A DNA stretch of 64,000 bases, taken from assembly GCF_001514065.1 (NCBI RefSeq), contig NZ_KQ948430.1, forward strand, positions 181,816 to 245,815, in the 5' to 3' direction. Position 1 is the first letter of the stretch; every line of letters begins with the position of its first letter. The DNA comes from Streptomyces antibioticus. GTDB taxonomy: Bacteria; Actinomycetota; Actinomycetes; Streptomycetales; Streptomycetaceae. Below are positions 53,700 through 62,186 of the stretch, piece by piece. Both the position numbers and the translations under genes were made by a program. The notes beneath the pieces are model-generated. The model had not been told where the DNA came from. It saw nothing but the letters and a program-made list of their open reading frames with translations, and made no database searches.

Positions 53700-56163
53700 T
53701 CCGCAGGAACGTCACGGAGTTCGCCGGGAAGGTGTACGTGAACCGGTCGGCGACCCCGTCGAACGTGGACCGCACCGGTGCGACCGGCGTCTCGGTCTCG
53801 GTGTTCACCGCGTTGGCGTCGGCCGTCAGCGTGGTGACCCGCGCCTTGGACCCGACCTTCGCACCGCCGAGGTCGATCGCCGTACGGGCCGCGGCGGCCT
53901 GGGCGTTGACGACCTTGACGATCAGGTCGCCGGTCTTCTTGTCCTGGGTGACGACCTGGCGGAACGGCTCGGCCGGCTTGTCGTCGGTGAAGCTGCCCCA
54001 CTCCTGGCCGTCGAGGTACAGGGTGACCTGGCGGCCGCGCACCTTGATGTCGATGTCGTAGGTGCGGCCCGTCTCGATGGACCCGGCCTTGGAGATGAGC
54101 GTCGACTTGCCGCCGTCCACTGCCTGTTCGACGGCGTTGAGGGTGTTGCCCCAGCCGCCGAGGTTCCACCAGTAGTAGTTGCCGGTGTCCTTGACGCCGA
54201 AGGCGACGAGGAAGCCCTCCTTGCCGGACTTCTTGGTGGCCTTCACCTTCAGGTCGTAGTCGTGCCAGTTGGTGTCACCCGCCGACACCATGGTGTTCTC
54301 GGCGGCGACATCGGTCTGCACGTACTGCCCGTCCTGGATGCTCCAGCTGCCACCACCGGTGTGCGTCCACTGGGAGGCGTCACCGGAGAAGTCGTCGCTC
54401 AGCAAGGAGGTGCCGTCGGCGTCCGTGACCCGGACGTCGTCGTAGGCCGCGCCGGTCGCCCAGGTGGACAGGCCGACGGCGCCGGTGAGGGGGCCGGTGA
54501 GCGAGGGGGTGCCGGTGGCGGTCGATGGGACGACGCGGTCGCCGACGTTGTTCATGAACAGCTTCTGGACCTCGTAGTTGGCCGAGTTCCAGGCCGCGTG
54601 GTTGTTGAACCAGATGAGGTCCGGCCGCCACTGGACATAGTCCTCGTTGGCGAACAGCGGGGCGTACGAGGCGAGTTTGACGACGTCCGCGTTGCGCTCC
54701 AGGCCGGTCATGTACGCCGCCTCGGCGAGACCGTTCTTGAAGGCGTTGCCCCACGAGGCGTATTCACCGAGGAAGACCTTCGGGCCGTTCCTGTCGTAGG
54801 AGTCGTAGCGGTCGTTGTTCTGGAGGAACCACTGGGTGCTGTTGTAGTAGTGCTCGTCGACCATGCCGACCTTGGCGTCCTTGTTGAGTTTCCATGCCGT
54901 GTCGAAGGTCGGACCGGCGTCGTCCGGGCCGGAGTTGGAGATGACCGTGATGCCGGGGTACTTCGCCTCGATGGCGGCGCGGAACTGCTGGAACCGGGCG
55001 AAGAACGCCTCGGGGAGGTTCTCCTCGTTGCCGACCTCGATGTGGGTGAGATGGAAGGGCTTGGGGTGGCCCATCCGGGCGCGCTTGCTGCCCCACTCGC
55101 TCGTCACCGGGCCGTTGGCGAACTCGATGAGGTCCAGGGTGTCCTGGATGTGCCGCTTGAGCAGCGCCTCGTCGTCGACGGCCTTGTCCTGGCCGCAGCC
55201 CGTCACCAGGGCGGGGACGACGGGCAGCGGCATGGCGCCGATGTCCTCGGAGAGGCGGAAGTATTCGTAGTAGCCAAGGCCGTAACTCTGGTTGTAGCCC
55301 CAGAAGTTGGCGTTGGTGGCGCGCTCCTCGACCGGGCCGATGGTGTCCTTCCACTGGTACGAGCGCTTGCGCTGGTACCCGGAGGCCTCGCTGTAGTCCT
55401 CCATGGAGCCGGTGTTGACCAGGCAGCCGCCGGGGAAGCGGACGAAGCCGGGGTGCAGGGCCTCGATCTTCTCGGCGAGGTCCTTGCGCAGGCCGTTGGG
55501 CTCGTTCCGGTAGGTGTCGTGCGGGAAGAGGGACACCATGTCGAGCGCGGTCGCGGCGGAGGAGCCGACGGTGAGGCGTCCGGCGCTGCTGGTGCGGGTC
55601 GCGGTGAAGGTGGCCTTGTACTTGGCCCAGCCGCGCTTCGGCACGGCCACCCGGCGGGCGGTCGCGAGGCTTCCGTCGGCGTCCTGGAGGGTGACCGTGA
55701 GGGTCGTACCGGCCTCGGCGCGGGCCCAGACCGAGAAGTCGTACCGCTTGCCCTCCTCGACGTGGATGCCGGTGTTGTAGCCCGTGTTCGTGAGGGACGA
55801 ACCGGCGCCCAGGGAGAGGTAGTTGCGGTTGCGGGAGTTGAGACGCCCGTCGTCGTCGACGACCCGGCCGGTGCCGTCGACCGTCCAGGAGGTGAGGGGC
55901 GTGTACGACCTGTTGTCGTCGGTGGAGTATTCGAAGGAGCGGTTCTGCACGAGCTCGGCGTACAGACCGCCGTCGGCGGCCCGGTTGATGTCCTCGAAGA
56001 AGACGCCGTACATCGTGTCGTCGATCCTCGCGCCCTTGGCGGTGGGGTCGACGACGATGGCGTAGTCGGTGGCATTCTCGGCGTGGGCGGGGGCGGGGAT
56101 GAGGCCGGCCGCTGCCACGAGGGCGGTGGCGGCCATGCCGTATCTCCAGCGGGTGCGTGACAT
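53686..56163 (-). CDS. Secreted alpha-L-arabinofuranosidase, GH51, multi-domain
   Basis: 825 aa. Signal peptide ends about PAHAEN. An N-terminal GH51 beta domain is interrupted by a CBM4_9-like segment (about 70-190), then the TIM barrel with acid/base Glu in HIEVGNEENLPEAFF (about 380) and nucleophile Glu in FLGEYASWGN (about 466); about 588-725 is a laminin-G-like insertion (LSDDFSGDASQWTHTGG to LYLDGQEWGSF); the C-terminal beta domain follows. It removes arabinose from arabinoxylan or similar. ATG 56163 with GGAG. Confidence 0.9.
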   Translation of the reverse strand: MSRTRWRYGMAATALVAAAGLIPAPAHAENATDYAIVVDPTAKGARIDDTMYGVFFEDINRAADGGLYAELVQNRSFEYSTDDNRSYTPLTSWTVDGTGRVVDDDGRLNSRNRNYLSLGAGSSLTNTGYNTGIHVEEGKRYDFSVWARAEAGTTLTVTLQDADGSLATARRVAVPKRGWAKYKATFTATRTSSAGRLTVGSSAATALDMVSLFPHDTYRNEPNGLRKDLAEKIEALHPGFVRFPGGCLVNTGSMEDYSEASGYQRKRSYQWKDTIGPVEERATNANFWGYNQSYGLGYYEYFRLSEDIGAMPLPVVPALVTGCGQDKAVDDEALLKRHIQDTLDLIEFANGPVTSEWGSKRARMGHPKPFHLTHIEVGNEENLPEAFFARFQQFRAAIEAKYPGITVISNSGPDDAGPTFDTAWKLNKDAKVGMVDEHYYNSTQWFLQNNDRYDSYDRNGPKVFLGEYASWGNAFKNGLAEAAYMTGLERNADVVKLASYAPLFANEDYVQWRPDLIWFNNHAAWNSANYEVQKLFMNNVGDRVVPSTATGTPSLTGPLTGAVGLSTWATGAAYDDVRVTDADGTSLLSDDFSGDASQWTHTGGGSWSIQDGQYVQTDVAAENTMVSAGDTNWHDYDLKVKATKKSGKEGFLVAFGVKDTGNYYWWNLGGWGNTLNAVEQAVDGGKSTLISKAGSIETGRTYDIDIKVRGRQVTLYLDGQEWGSFTDDKPAEPFRQVVTQDKKTGDLIVKVVNAQAAAARTAIDLGGAKVGSKARVTTLTADANAVNTETETPVAPVRSTFDGVADRFTYTFPANSVTFLRIKQK

Positions 56164-56320
56164 GAATACTCCGCGGCTCGACAGAGGGAGTCGTTCAAGG
56201 CATGTGCGAGACGTTCGGGATATCGGACACTGATCAGCACTTCGAACGGCAAGATAGGGAGGGAGATCGAAGAGCGTCAACGGGTCGTGCGGTACCGAAA
56301 GTGTCGAAAGGGAGGGACCG

Positions 56321-56764
56321 ATGGGCGAGTTCTGGCCGGTACCGGACGTGCTGACCTTTCTGGCCGGGAGCTGGCGGGCGGAGCGGACCGTGCGGGACCT
56401 GGCGAGCGGGGACACGGGGGCATTCACCGGCACGACGGTTTTCGGCCCGTCGGACGGGGACGGCCTCCTGCACCACGAGTCGGGCACCTTCACCTGGCTC
56501 GGCGTCCCGCGCCCCGCAGAGCGGACGCTGCGGTTCCTGCCGGGCGGGCGGCCGGGCACGGCGGACGTCCGATTCGCCGACGGCCGGCCCTTTCACGACC
56601 TGGACCTGACGACCGGCCGACATGTCGCCGACCATCCGTGCTCGGCGGACCTCTACCGCGGCGAGTTCAGCGTCCTGGACGCGGACCACTGGCGGACGGT
56701 GTGGCGGGTGGGCGGCCCCGCGAAGGACCTGGTGCTGACCACCGACTACAGCCGCGAGAGCTGA
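56321..56764 (+). CDS. DUF6314-family hypothetical protein
   Basis: 147 aa with the pattern VLTFLAGSWRAERTVRD...GAFTGTTVF, LLHHESGTFTW, FADGRPFHDLDLTTG, HPCSADLYRGEF, RTVWRVGGPAKDLVLTTDYSR, the whole of the DUF6314 lipocalin-like fold. Function unknown. ATG 56321 with GGAGGGA 4 nt upstream. Its last 8 codons lie in a 24-bp tandem duplication. Confidence 0.88.
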   Translation: MGEFWPVPDVLTFLAGSWRAERTVRDLASGDTGAFTGTTVFGPSDGDGLLHHESGTFTWLGVPRPAERTLRFLPGGRPGTADVRFADGRPFHDLDLTTGRHVADHPCSADLYRGEFSVLDADHWRTVWRVGGPAKDLVLTTDYSRES

Positions 56765-56788
56765 ACCGACTACAGCCGCGAGGACTGA
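56741..56788. repeat. 24-bp tandem duplication spanning two convergent stop codons
   Basis: ACCGACTACAGCCGCGAG plus AGCTGA (56741-56764), followed at once by the same 18 bases plus GACTGA (56765-56788). The first copy ends the DUF6314 gene; the second encodes the end of the phosphatase on the other strand. Confidence 0.85.
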
Positions 56789-57363
56789 GCCGACGCCGCG
56801 TCGAAGCGCAGGTTCCAGCGGCCGGCGTGGCCGGTGAGGGTGGTGGTCGACAGAGGGCGGACGTCGATGTTCCAGTACGTCGACGGGGGCGCCTTCAGGG
56901 CGTACACCAGCGCCGCCCGGACCACCGAGGGTTCGGCGACGGCGACGATCCGGCCGCCGTCCTCCACGGGCCGGGTGTCGAGCCAGCCGCCGACGCGGGT
57001 GATGAACGACAGCAGCGACTCACCGCCGTGGGGCGTGCCGCTCGGGTCGGCGAGCCAGGCGTCCACCGCCTCCGGCTCCCGCGCCATCGCCTCGCCCAGC
57101 GTCAGTCCGCGCCAGCGGCCCATGTCGCAGTCCCGCAGCGCCAGTTGCACGAGCGGGGCGTAGCCGAGGGCGTCACCCGTGGCGCGGCTGCGCGGGGTCG
57201 GCGAGCAGTAGCGCAGCTCGGCCGCGGACAGGGGCAGCAGCTCCTGCGCGGAGCGCTGCACCTCGTCCCAGCCGGCCTGATCGAGGGGCCGGTCGTCCTC
57301 GAACCGCTCCGCGAGCAGCGGGGAGCTGCGGGCGGCGGCGACGAATGTGACCCGGAGTGCCAT
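56770..57363 (-). CDS. Histidine-phosphatase-family protein
   Basis: 197 aa. Phosphoglycerate-mutase-like fold: VTFVAAARSSPLLAERFEDDRPLD in place of the usual RHG motif (here A-A-R-S, so the catalytic His is missing), LPLSAAELRYCSPTPRSRATGDALG, RDCDMGRWRGLTLGEAMARE and RIVAVAEPSVVRAALVYALK, where the usual second His is also replaced by an E-P pair. So phosphatase activity is doubtful. ATG 57363. Confidence 0.8.
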   Translation of the reverse strand: MALRVTFVAAARSSPLLAERFEDDRPLDQAGWDEVQRSAQELLPLSAAELRYCSPTPRSRATGDALGYAPLVQLALRDCDMGRWRGLTLGEAMAREPEAVDAWLADPSGTPHGGESLLSFITRVGGWLDTRPVEDGGRIVAVAEPSVVRAALVYALKAPPSTYWNIDVRPLSTTTLTGHAGRWNLRFDAASAQSSRL

Positions 57364-57495
57364 GCGGTGATGGTGGGTGGAGAAAGTGCGCAGGTCAAGG
57401 GGCGTTACCCGGGAGTTACGCAGGGTCCGTAAACCCTCACACCCGGGTCGGGACGGGCCGGACAAGTCGCCTGAAACGATGGGCCTTGGTACGCC

Positions 57496-57921
57496 CTAGT
57501 ACAGATACGCCATCCACCGGTCCGGCCCGGCGAGCGGCGCGAACCCGGCCTTCTCGTAGACGCCGTGCGCGTCCTGGGTGGCCAGCAGGATGCGCCGCAG
57601 ACCGTACTCCCGCAGATGCTCGCGCACCGCCTCGACCAGCGAGGTCCCGATCCCCTTCCCGCGCACGGACGGGTCGACGTACACATCGCACAGCCACCCG
57701 AAGGTGGCCCGGTCGGTGATCACCCGTGCGTAGGCCGCCTGCTCCCCCGAAGCGGTGTCGTACACCCCGAAGTTCAGCGACCCGGCGATGGCCCGGTCCT
57801 GCTTCTCCCGGGAGCGGCCGAGTGCCCAGTAGGCGTCCTCGGACAGCCAGCGGTGCACCCGCTCGGCGTCGATGCGGTCGGGGTCGGTGGAGATCTCGTA
57901 GCCGGTGGCGAGGTCGCTCAT
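57496..57921 (-). CDS. GNAT-family N-acetyltransferase
   Basis: 141-aa GNAT protein: WLCDVYVDPSVRGKGIGTSLVEAVREHLREYGLRRILLATQDAHGVYEKAGFAPL, with the acetyl-CoA loop RGKGIG. Family members include sialic-acid-type and antibiotic modifiers; substrate unknown. ATG 57921 with GAGGATCC upstream. Convergent to nothing; upstream is the MocR gene (same strand). Confidence 0.87.
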   Translation of the reverse strand: MSDLATGYEISTDPDRIDAERVHRWLSEDAYWALGRSREKQDRAIAGSLNFGVYDTASGEQAAYARVITDRATFGWLCDVYVDPSVRGKGIGTSLVEAVREHLREYGLRRILLATQDAHGVYEKAGFAPLAGPDRWMAYLY

Positions 57922-57974
57922 GCCGGGATCCTCGCAGGAGGCGGCGGCCGGGTGCGAACGGTTTCCGCGCTCCC

Positions 57975-59408
57975 CTACAGCACCTCGTCACAGGCGGTAC
58001 GGAGTCGTCGTACCCCTTCCGCGATCTCCCCCGCCCCCGCGACCGCCGCGAAGCTCAACCGGATGTGGCCTGCCGGGGGTTCGGCGCTGAAGTAGGGGCG
58101 GCCCGGGGTGAGGGCGACGCCGGCGCGCAGGGCCGCGGCCGTCAGGGCGGACTCGGGGAGGGTCTCGGGCAGGCGGAGCCAGAGGTGGTAGCCGCCGGAC
58201 GGGATGTGGGGCAGGGCCAGTTCGGGGAGGTGCAGGCGCAGGGCCGAGGTCATGGTGTCGCGGCGGGCTCTCAGGTCCGCGGAGATCGCCCGGAGATGGC
58301 GGGGCCAGGCCGGGGAGCCGACCAGTTCCAGGGCGGCCTCCTGGAGGGGGCGCGGCACGAAGAAGGTGTCGACGATCTGGATGGCGCGCAGGCGTTCCAG
58401 AACGGGGCCGCGGGCGGCGAGCGCGCAGACACGGAAGCTCGGCGAGGTGGCCTTCGTCAGCGAGCCGACGTGGACGACCACGCCGTCCGCGTCCTCGGCG
58501 GCCAGCGGGCGCGGGAGTTCACCGGCGTCCTCGTGCACGAGCCGTCGTACGAAGTCGTCCTCGACGACGAACGCGCCCGCCTCGCGCGCGATCCGCAGCA
58601 CCTCGCCCCGGCGTTCGGGGGCCAGCACCGCGCCGGTCGGGTTCTGGAAGAGGGGCTGGCAGATGAACACCCGGGCGCCGGTGGCCCGGAAGGCGTCCGC
58701 GAGCAGTTCGGGGCGTACGCCGTCGGCGTCCACCGGGACCGGCACCGGGCGCAGGCCCGCCGCCCGGGCGATCGCCAGCATGCCGGGATACGTGGGCGAT
58801 TCGACCAGGACCGGCGCGCCCGGCGGCGCCAGCGCGCGCAGCGCGATCGTCAGCGCCGACTGGCCGCCCGCGGCGATCAGCACCTCGGCCGCGCTCACCG
58901 CCCCGCCGATGCTCCGCGCGAACCACTCCCGCAGCTCCACCAGCCCCTCCAGCGGCGGCCTCCCCCACGCCCCGGGACGCCGTGAAGCCCGGGACAGCGC
59001 GGCGGCGAGGGCCTGCTCGGGCTGGAGGGAGGGGTGCAGATAGCCGCCGGTGAACTCGATGACACCGGGCGGCGGGGCGGCGAGCGAGACGACGACCCCG
59101 GACGCGTCCACCGAGCGCGGTACGAGGTCCGGGGACGCGTCCGCGCTGAGGGCCACCTCCTGCCAGGAGGTGTCACCGGCGGGAGCGGCCGTCGTCCGGG
59201 GCCGGCTGCGGAACGCCCCGGCGCCGGGGCGGGTCACCACCAGCCCCTCCGCGACCAGCTGGGCCAGGGCCCGGGAGACGGTCACCGGGCTCACCCGGTA
59301 CTGCTCCACGAGGGCTCGGCTCGACGGGAGCTTTCCACCCGGCGAGTAGCGGTTGAGCTCCTGCCGCAGGCGTTCCGCCAGTTCACCGACGCTGCTACGC
59401 TCTTGCAT
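57975..59408 (-). CDS. MocR/PdxR-type GntR regulator with aminotransferase-like domain
   Basis: 477 aa. GntR winged helix (about 5-70: LAERLRQELNRYSPGGKLPSSRALVEQYRVSPVTVSRALAQLVAEGLVV), then a class I aminotransferase-like domain with the PLP-binding Lys in SLTKATSPSFRVC and FQNPTGAVLAPERR. PdxR members switch PLP synthesis on low PLP; others control unrelated transporters. ATG 59408 overlaps the divergent EamA start; TACTCT lies 8 nt upstream, so the mRNA is probably leaderless. Probably regulates the adjacent transporter. Confidence 0.92.
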   Translation of the reverse strand: MQERSSVGELAERLRQELNRYSPGGKLPSSRALVEQYRVSPVTVSRALAQLVAEGLVVTRPGAGAFRSRPRTTAAPAGDTSWQEVALSADASPDLVPRSVDASGVVVSLAAPPPGVIEFTGGYLHPSLQPEQALAAALSRASRRPGAWGRPPLEGLVELREWFARSIGGAVSAAEVLIAAGGQSALTIALRALAPPGAPVLVESPTYPGMLAIARAAGLRPVPVPVDADGVRPELLADAFRATGARVFICQPLFQNPTGAVLAPERRGEVLRIAREAGAFVVEDDFVRRLVHEDAGELPRPLAAEDADGVVVHVGSLTKATSPSFRVCALAARGPVLERLRAIQIVDTFFVPRPLQEAALELVGSPAWPRHLRAISADLRARRDTMTSALRLHLPELALPHIPSGGYHLWLRLPETLPESALTAAALRAGVALTPGRPYFSAEPPAGHIRLSFAAVAGAGEIAEGVRRLRTACDEVL

Positions 59409-59422
59409 GAGAGTAGAGAGTA
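59396..59422. promoter_or_regulatory. Divergent leaderless promoters with overlapping start codons
   Basis: TACGCT (59396-59401) is placed 5 nt before the plus-strand ATG at 59407, and TACTCT on the minus strand (59417-59422) is 8 nt before the minus-strand ATG at 59408. Each -10 lies inside the other gene's first codons, so the regulator bound here would affect both. Confidence 0.55.
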
Positions 59423-60321
59423 GCGCTACTGCCCCCGTCACGATAGCGGTCGACAGCCGGCCGTCGAGGGCGACCGGCACCTTCCTCGCCGCGCTCGGTG
59501 TCGTCGCCTTCTCCCTGACCTTCCCCGCGACCGCGTGGGGCCTGGAGGGCTTCGGGCCGTGGTCACTGGTCGCCGTGCGGTCGGTCCTCGCGGCGCTGAT
59601 CGCCGGGGCCTGTCTGCTGGCCCTGCGCGTCCCCCTGCCGGACCGGCGGCACCGGACCGGGCTCGCGGTCGTCGCCGCCGGGGTCGTCGTGGGCTTCCCG
59701 CTGCTCACCACCCTCGCGTTGCAGACCTCCACCACCGCGCACGCCGCCGTCGTGGTCGGTCTGCTCCCCCTCACCACCGCGCTGCTGTCCGCCCTGCGGA
59801 TGGGCACCCGCCCGTCCCGCACCTTCTGGACGGCCGCCCTCGCCGGCGCCGCCGCGGTGATCGCCTTCACCGTCCAGCAGAGCGGCGGCGCCCTCACCAC
59901 CGCCGACCTCTACCTCTTCGCCGCGCTTCTGGTGTGCGCCGCCGGGTACACCGAGGGCGGCCGGCTGGCCGGGGTCATGCCGGGCTGGCAGGTCATCGGC
60001 TGGGCGCTGGTGCTGTGTCTGCCGCTCACCCTGCCCGCCGCCGTGGTGGCGTTGTCGTACGAGCCCGTCGACCTGACCTTCCACAGCGTGAGCGGTCTGC
60101 TCTGGGTCGCGGCGGGCTCGCAGTTCCTCGGGCTGGTCGTCTGGTACCGGGGCATGGCGACGATCGGCATCCCCAAGGCCAGCCAGTTGCAGTTGGCCCA
60201 ACCGCTGCTCACACTGGTGTGGTCGGTGCTGCTGCTCGGCGAGCACCTGACGGTGGCCGCCCCACTGACGGCCGCGGCGGTGCTGGTGTGCATCGCCGTC
60301 ACGCAGCGGGCGCGCGGTTGA
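59407..60321 (+). CDS. EamA/DMT-family transporter (10 helices)
   Basis: 304 aa with two EamA repeats of five helices (TFLAALGVVAFSLTFPATAWGLEG; AALLVCAAGYTEGGRLAG and following). DMT exporters move amino acids, purines or drugs. ATG 59407 shares two bases with the divergent MocR gene's start, and a -10-like TACGCT precedes it, so the mRNA is probably leaderless. Pairing of MocR and EamA genes is common and suggests control by PLP or its ligand. Confidence 0.9.
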   Translation: MRVESSATAPVTIAVDSRPSRATGTFLAALGVVAFSLTFPATAWGLEGFGPWSLVAVRSVLAALIAGACLLALRVPLPDRRHRTGLAVVAAGVVVGFPLLTTLALQTSTTAHAAVVVGLLPLTTALLSALRMGTRPSRTFWTAALAGAAAVIAFTVQQSGGALTTADLYLFAALLVCAAGYTEGGRLAGVMPGWQVIGWALVLCLPLTLPAAVVALSYEPVDLTFHSVSGLLWVAAGSQFLGLVVWYRGMATIGIPKASQLQLAQPLLTLVWSVLLLGEHLTVAAPLTAAAVLVCIAVTQRARG

Positions 60322-60413
60322 GGGCGGGTACGCACCGGTTCCCACCGGGTCCTCGCGCCGTAGACTCAAGGCCACGGACCGCTGCTCCCGTACACGGTGA
60401 GGAGGCCCCGAAG

Positions 60414-60608
60414 ATGCGTGCAACCGTGGGCGACCAGCTCGTCCAGCACGGCAGGGTGGTCGGACAGCACGACAAGGTCGGCGAGATCGTCGAGGTCATG
60501 GGACAGGGCGGCAACCCCCCGTACCGCGTCCGTTTCGAGGACGGGCACGAGGGTGTGTGCTCACCCGGCCCCGACACCGAGATCCGGCACCGGCAGCAGA
60601 CCGCCTAG
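60414..60608 (+). CDS. DUF1918-family small protein
   Basis: 64 aa: VGDQLVQHGRVVGQHDKVGEIVEVMGQGGNPPYRVRFEDGHEGVCSPGPD, a DUF1918 beta-barrel-like protein, function unknown. ATG 60414 has GAGGAGG 8 nt upstream. Its stop is 1 nt from the stop of the convergent GH-like gene. Confidence 0.88.
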   Translation: MRATVGDQLVQHGRVVGQHDKVGEIVEVMGQGGNPPYRVRFEDGHEGVCSPGPDTEIRHRQQTA

Positions 60609-60609
60609 C

Positions 60610-61872
60610 TCACCTCGGGGGCTCCGCGGGCTCCTGATAGTGGTCGGCGACCACCCGCGTCATGGCCCCGATCGGATCCGCGGCGACCTCGCGCGCGGCG
60701 AAGAAGACATGCCCGCGCACCTGCGTCTGGTCGGACGCCAGCGCGAGGTGTTTCGACAGTTCGGCGGGGTCCTGCCAGGCGGCGGACTGCGCCGGGTCAC
60801 CGGCCTTGTAGAGGGCCTCACCGATGTACAGCTTCGTGCTGCTGCCCCGCGCCTGCTGGGCCCACCAGGGCACGAGCTTGGCGTAGTCGGCGACCGAGAA
60901 GCCGATGTTCCAGTAGATCTGCGGGACGATGTAGTCGATCCATCCCTCCCGCACCCATTTACGGGTGTCGGCGAAGACGTCGTCGTACGCCTGCATCGCC
61001 TTGGTGTCGGAGCCGAGCGGGTCGGTGGAGGCGTTGCGCCACACACCGAAGGGGCTGATCCCGAACTGGGTGATCGGCCGGATCTGCTTGATCTTCGCGG
61101 CCATCTCCAGGACCAGCTTGTCGATGTTGCTGCGCCGCCAGTCCCCCCGGGTGTCGAAGCCGCCGCCGTAGGCGTCGAAGGCCGCGTCGTCGTCGAAGGT
61201 CTGGCCCGCGACCGGATACGGGTAGAAGTAGTCGTCGAAGTGGACCGCGTCCACCGGGTACGTGCGCACCGCGTCCAGGATCGCCTTCTCCACGAAGGCG
61301 CGGACCTCGGGCAGCCCGGGGTTGTAGTACATCTTGCCGCCGTACTTCACCACCCACCCCGGGTGCACCCGGGCGGGATGAGAGGCGACGAGCTTCGTCG
61401 GATCGGTGTGGTTGGCGATCCGGTACGGGTTGAACCAGGCGTGCAGCTCCAGACCGCGGGCGTGGGCCTCCTCGACCGCCGTGCCGAGCGGGTCCCAGCC
61501 GGGCGCCTTGCCCTGGGTGCCGGTGAGGACCTGCGACCAGGGTTCGTACGGCGAGGGCCACAGCGCGTCGGCCGTCGGCCGCACCTGAAGCATCACCGCG
61601 TTCAGCCGCCGCTGCACCGCCCGGTCGAGCAGTTTGATCAGCTCGGCCCGCTGCTGTGCGGCGCTCAGCCCCGCCTTCGAGGGCCAGTCGCGGTTGGCGA
61701 CGCTCGCCACCCACACGCCCCGCATCTCACCGGGTCCCCGGCGCCGCGGGGAGTCCGATCCGCCCGCCATCGCCGCGCCCGCCGCCACCGCGCCGCCGCC
61801 CGCCACCAGAGCCGACAGGGCGGTCACCGCGAACGCCCGCCTCGACAGCGGCGACTTCCGATGCATCCTCAC
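60610..61872 (-). CDS. Exported glycosyl hydrolase-like (GHL10) protein
   Basis: 420 aa with a Tat-type signal (LSRRAFAVTALSALVAGGG). The conserved GHL10 core is EMRGVWVASVANRDWPSKAGLS, LNAVMLQVRPTADALWPS, ELHAWFNPYRIANHTD, YPVDAVHFDDYFYPYP, FGISPFGVWRN, and IDYIVPQIYWNIGF; this family acts on peptidoglycan-linked sugars or similar. Start GTG 61872 with GGAGG 6 nt upstream; ATG 61866 is near-equal. Cell-surface location inferred. Confidence 0.85.
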   Translation of the reverse strand: MRMHRKSPLSRRAFAVTALSALVAGGGAVAAGAAMAGGSDSPRRRGPGEMRGVWVASVANRDWPSKAGLSAAQQRAELIKLLDRAVQRRLNAVMLQVRPTADALWPSPYEPWSQVLTGTQGKAPGWDPLGTAVEEAHARGLELHAWFNPYRIANHTDPTKLVASHPARVHPGWVVKYGGKMYYNPGLPEVRAFVEKAILDAVRTYPVDAVHFDDYFYPYPVAGQTFDDDAAFDAYGGGFDTRGDWRRSNIDKLVLEMAAKIKQIRPITQFGISPFGVWRNASTDPLGSDTKAMQAYDDVFADTRKWVREGWIDYIVPQIYWNIGFSVADYAKLVPWWAQQARGSSTKLYIGEALYKAGDPAQSAAWQDPAELSKHLALASDQTQVRGHVFFAAREVAADPIGAMTRVVADHYQEPAEPPR

Positions 61873-62186
61873 TCGTACCTCCGTGCACGTTCCGTCCAGC
61901 CGCAGCCTCCCATGCGGACCCCGCGCATTCGATCAACGATCGCCGAAGGGAACGTGCAGATTTGCGGCAGGCGACGAGTGCGGGCGCCGAGTCGTCCCAC
62001 GCCCCGGGCAGTGAGCCGCCGGCAGGGTCCCGGGACCAGCGGTCCGCTCGACCTCCGGCTGATCCGCCGTCGAGCATGTCCGACCCGATCGATCGATCAT
62101 CGATACTTTCCAGTAACGTGCACGGATGGAGCAGGCTGCGAACCACGCGGGTCCTGCCGGATTCGTAGATCTGCGAAGGGGACGAT
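61873..62186. other. Divergent intergenic region of the GHL10 and dehydrogenase genes
   Basis: 314 bp without a gene. It holds a 16-bp near-palindrome TTCGTAGATCTGCGAA (62162-62177; 14 of 16 positions symmetric) just before the ribosome binding site of the dehydrogenase gene, and a GATCGATCGATC run nearby. No strong promoter identified. Confidence 0.35.
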
